Assembly: GCA_965198495.1 (NCBI GenBank)
Contig: CBDAPL010000001.1
Span: 2,852,001 to 2,916,000, forward strand
From: RH-AL1 sp965198495
Lineage (GTDB): Bacteria; Pseudomonadota; Alphaproteobacteria; Rhizobiales; Beijerinckiaceae
Length of the DNA: 64,000 nt
Reading direction: 5' to 3'
The translations under genes were made by a program, and so were the position numbers. A model generated the notes under the pieces. That model was not told the DNA's origin and ran no database searches. It saw only the letters and a program-made list of their open reading frames with translations. Shown one piece after another: positions 62,370 through 64,000 of this stretch. The first letter of the stretch is position 1. Each line of letters opens with the position of its first letter.

Positions 62370-62621
62370 ATGACGACGGCACGCGCGCGGGAAGCGATCA
62401 CCGAGGCGGCGCTGAACGCAAAGATCATGGCGCTGCTGGTCGGGCGGCCCGCCTGTGCCGACGCCCGCTTCATCATGCTCGACCGGGTCGCCGATCCCGC
62501 GCTGGACTACAATTGGAAGGTCGGGCACTTCGACCCGGGCAGAGGCGATCGCTGGAAGTGCAAGATGGCGCTGCGCGCGATCCACGAAGACCTCCGCGAC
62601 ACCTACGAGATGACCGGCTGA
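62370..62621 (+). CDS. Small hypothetical protein, 83 aa
   Basis: 83 residues. Starts MTTARAREAITEAALNAKIM, with a middle GRPACADARFIMLDRVADPA and LDYNWKVGHFDPGRGDRWKCK before a helical end, ALRAIHEDLRDTYEM. It begins 3 bases after the previous gene and ends 60 bases before the recA promoter. No family recognised, and no membrane helix. Two cysteines are present but not a metal-site pattern. Confidence 0.6.
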   Translation: MTTARAREAITEAALNAKIMALLVGRPACADARFIMLDRVADPALDYNWKVGHFDPGRGDRWKCKMALRAIHEDLRDTYEMTG

Positions 62622-62681
62622 CCCAGCGCGCGGAGCGCTAATTCGGGCGGACCAAGCCTGCGAAATAGTCCGGCGACGCTC

Positions 62682-62709
62682 TTGCTCGCAGGAACAAAGC
62701 ATGTACATT
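62682..62709 (+). promoter_or_regulatory. recA promoter with LexA-like SOS site
   Basis: TTGCTC (62682-62687) and TACATT (62704-62709), 16 bases apart, form a plausible promoter. GAAC-N7-GTAC (62692-62706) between and over them matches 7 of 8 fixed bases of the alphaproteobacterial LexA box GAAC-N7-GAAC (that is GTTC-N7-GTTC read on the other strand). LexA binding there would block RNA polymerase. Confidence 0.55.
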
Positions 62710-62769
62710 GACCGCACCGGCGGCACGATTGCCTGCCTGTCCACCGCGTGCCAGAAGGACCGAACGCCG

Positions 62770-63840
62770 ATGTCGTCACCCACTCTTCGCCTCGTGGAAG
62801 GACCCTCCGTGGACAAGACCAAGGCGCTCGACGCGGCGCTGTCGCAGATCGAGCGGAGCTTCGGCAAGGGCTCGATCATGCGTCTGGGCAAGAACCAGAA
62901 GGCGCTCGAGGTCGAGACCGTCTCGACCGGATCGCTCGGGCTCGATATCGCGCTCGGCGTCGGCGGTCTGCCGCGCGGCCGCGTCGTCGAGATCTACGGT
63001 CCCGAATCGTCGGGGAAGACGACGCTGACCTTGCACGTGATCGCCGAGGCTCAAAAGAAGGGTGGCGTCTGCGCCTTCGTCGACGCCGAGCACGCGCTCG
63101 ACCCGATCTACGCAAAGAAGCTCGGGGTCAACCTCGAGGACCTGCTGATCTCGCAGCCCGACACCGGCGAGCAGGCGCTTGAGATCACCGACACGCTGGT
63201 GCGCTCCGGCGCGATCGACGTGCTCGTCATCGATTCGGTGGCGGCGCTGACGCCGCGCGCGGAAATCGACGGCGAGATGGGCGACAGCCAGCCCGGTCTT
63301 CAGGCGCGCCTGATGAGCCAGGCCCTGCGCAAGCTCACCGGCTCGATCTCCCGGTCGCAGACGATGGTGATCTTCATCAACCAGATCCGCATGAAGATCG
63401 GCGTGATGTACGGCTCGCCCGAAACGACGACCGGCGGCAACGCGCTGAAGTTCTACGCGTCCGTGCGTCTCGACATCCGCAGGATCGGCTCGATCAAGGA
63501 CCGCGAAGAGGTCACCGGCAACCAGACCCGCGTCAAGGTCGTCAAGAACAAGGTGGCGCCGCCCTTCAAGCAGGTCGAATTCGACATCATGTACGGCGAG
63601 GGCATCTCGAAGATGGGCGAACTCGTCGATCTCGGCGTGAAGGCCGGCGTGGTCGAGAAATCGGGCGCCTGGTTCTCCTACGACAGCCAGCGCCTCGGCC
63701 AGGGCCGCGAGAACGCCAAGACGTTCCTCAGGGCCAATCCGGCCATCGCCGACAAGATCGAGCGGTCCATCCGCGAGAACTCCGGCCTCATCGCCGAGCG
63801 CATCCTCGATCACGCCGACGAGAACGACGTCGAGGAGTGA
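62770..63840 (+). CDS. recA: Recombinase RecA
   Basis: 356 residues from ATG 62770. ATP-dependent strand exchange protein and LexA co-protease. Walker A GPESSGKTTLTLHVI, Walker B LVIDSVAALTPRAEIDGEMGD, FINQIRMKIGVMYGSPETTTGG (L2 region) and the C-terminal acidic end HADENDVEE. An ATG at 62701 in the same frame lies within the promoter/SOS site and would add 23 residues, so 62770 is preferred. alaS follows as in other Hyphomicrobiales. Confidence 0.98.
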   Translation: MSSPTLRLVEGPSVDKTKALDAALSQIERSFGKGSIMRLGKNQKALEVETVSTGSLGLDIALGVGGLPRGRVVEIYGPESSGKTTLTLHVIAEAQKKGGVCAFVDAEHALDPIYAKKLGVNLEDLLISQPDTGEQALEITDTLVRSGAIDVLVIDSVAALTPRAEIDGEMGDSQPGLQARLMSQALRKLTGSISRSQTMVIFINQIRMKIGVMYGSPETTTGGNALKFYASVRLDIRRIGSIKDREEVTGNQTRVKVVKNKVAPPFKQVEFDIMYGEGISKMGELVDLGVKAGVVEKSGAWFSYDSQRLGQGRENAKTFLRANPAIADKIERSIRENSGLIAERILDHADENDVEE

Positions 63841-63977
63841 TCGGGCCTCGCGCCTCGACGAGCCGCCTCGACAGGGGTGGGGCGCCTCGCTAGAACGGGC
63901 CGGCTTAGGCGGGCTCCTTCGCCGAGGTGCCCGGCGCGTCAGCGCCCGGCCAAGAGACGATCGGTTCGAAGACCATC

Positions 63978-64000
63978 ATGAACGGCAACGGCGTCAACGA
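63978..64000 (+). CDS. alaS: Alanyl-tRNA synthetase, first codons only (cut by window edge)
   Basis: Only ATG AAC GGC AAC GGC GTC AAC GA is inside the window (M-N-G-N-G-V-N-D/E), 138 bases after recA. AlaS N-termini in this order read like M-x-G-V-N-E-I-R, and recA-alaS is the usual order in Hyphomicrobiales. The assignment rests mostly on synteny. Confidence 0.6.

Overview
The window is one continuous piece of a GC-rich alphaproteobacterial chromosome, most probably from the order Hyphomicrobiales (Rhizobiales). This is inferred from gene order and gene types: coaD with two cyclophilins, queA and tgt; a ubiquinol-cytochrome c chaperone gene with DUF177, plsX, fabH, ihfA and a MerR gene; recA followed by the start of alaS; an ALAS-type hemA; a GapR (DUF2312) gene; a PodJ-like polarity protein; and a PleC/DivJ/PdhS-like histidine kinase. 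Genus cannot be decided from the sequence alone. There is no rRNA, phage, transposon, CRISPR or conjugation gene. The content is almost entirely core genome, with one small VapBC toxin-antitoxin module. Many genes start with GTG or TTG, and one very probably starts with CTG.

Layout. 1-6.3 kb: the end of a DUF4142 gene, an RND efflux adaptor/permease pair and an MFS exporter. 6.3-9.5 kb: a 16-bp tandem repeat, the N-degron enzyme bpt, a YbdK-type ligase and a coupled set of three small membrane-protein ORFs. 9.5-16.7 kb, minus strand: a 54-aa protein, rnhA, thrB and DUF502, then tgt, queA, ppiB, a TonB-C-like protein, ppiA and coaD. 16.8-20.7 kb: a secreted protein and an exported peroxiredoxin, convergent with gyrA. 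20.8-28.4 kb: vapBC, ribB(A), bamE, the chaperone/DUF177/plsX/fabH block for envelope lipids, ihfA, a MerR regulator, tRNA-Pro and a secreted protein. 28.5-33.6 kb: small hypothetical genes, a SulP transporter, a DsrE protein, GapR, a Met/His-rich exported peptide and N-formylglutamate amidohydrolase. 33.7-40.6 kb: DUF1036, pyk, a TPR protein, hemA, a two-TM protein, a metallo-hydrolase, a DUF1275 protein and rpmJ. 40.6-51.1 kb: a hybrid histidine kinase, a MerR regulator, the PodJ-like protein, glycerate kinase and the PleC/PdhS-like kinase. 51.1-60.9 kb: an AI-2E family permease, an LplT-like MFS, an acetolactate synthase-like enzyme, an amidase, galE, an SDR, a doubled DUF1330 protein, mog and a cupin. 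61-64 kb: galU, two small genes, recA and the first codons of alaS.

Genes that work together: queA and tgt (queuosine tRNA modification); plsX and fabH (phospholipid and fatty-acid initiation); galE and galU (UDP-sugars for envelope polysaccharide); vapB and vapC. The PodJ-like scaffold and the PleC/PdhS-like kinase, separated by one metabolic gene, may both serve polarity and the asymmetric cell cycle (inference).

No convincing new defence or mobile system is visible. The most noteworthy observations are: Tgt lacking most of its zinc ligands; RibBA with an inactivated GTP cyclohydrolase II half; the overlapping small membrane-protein ORFs at 8770-9478; a Met/His-rich exported peptide; a probable CTG start; and several short tandem or inverted repeats in intergenic DNA.
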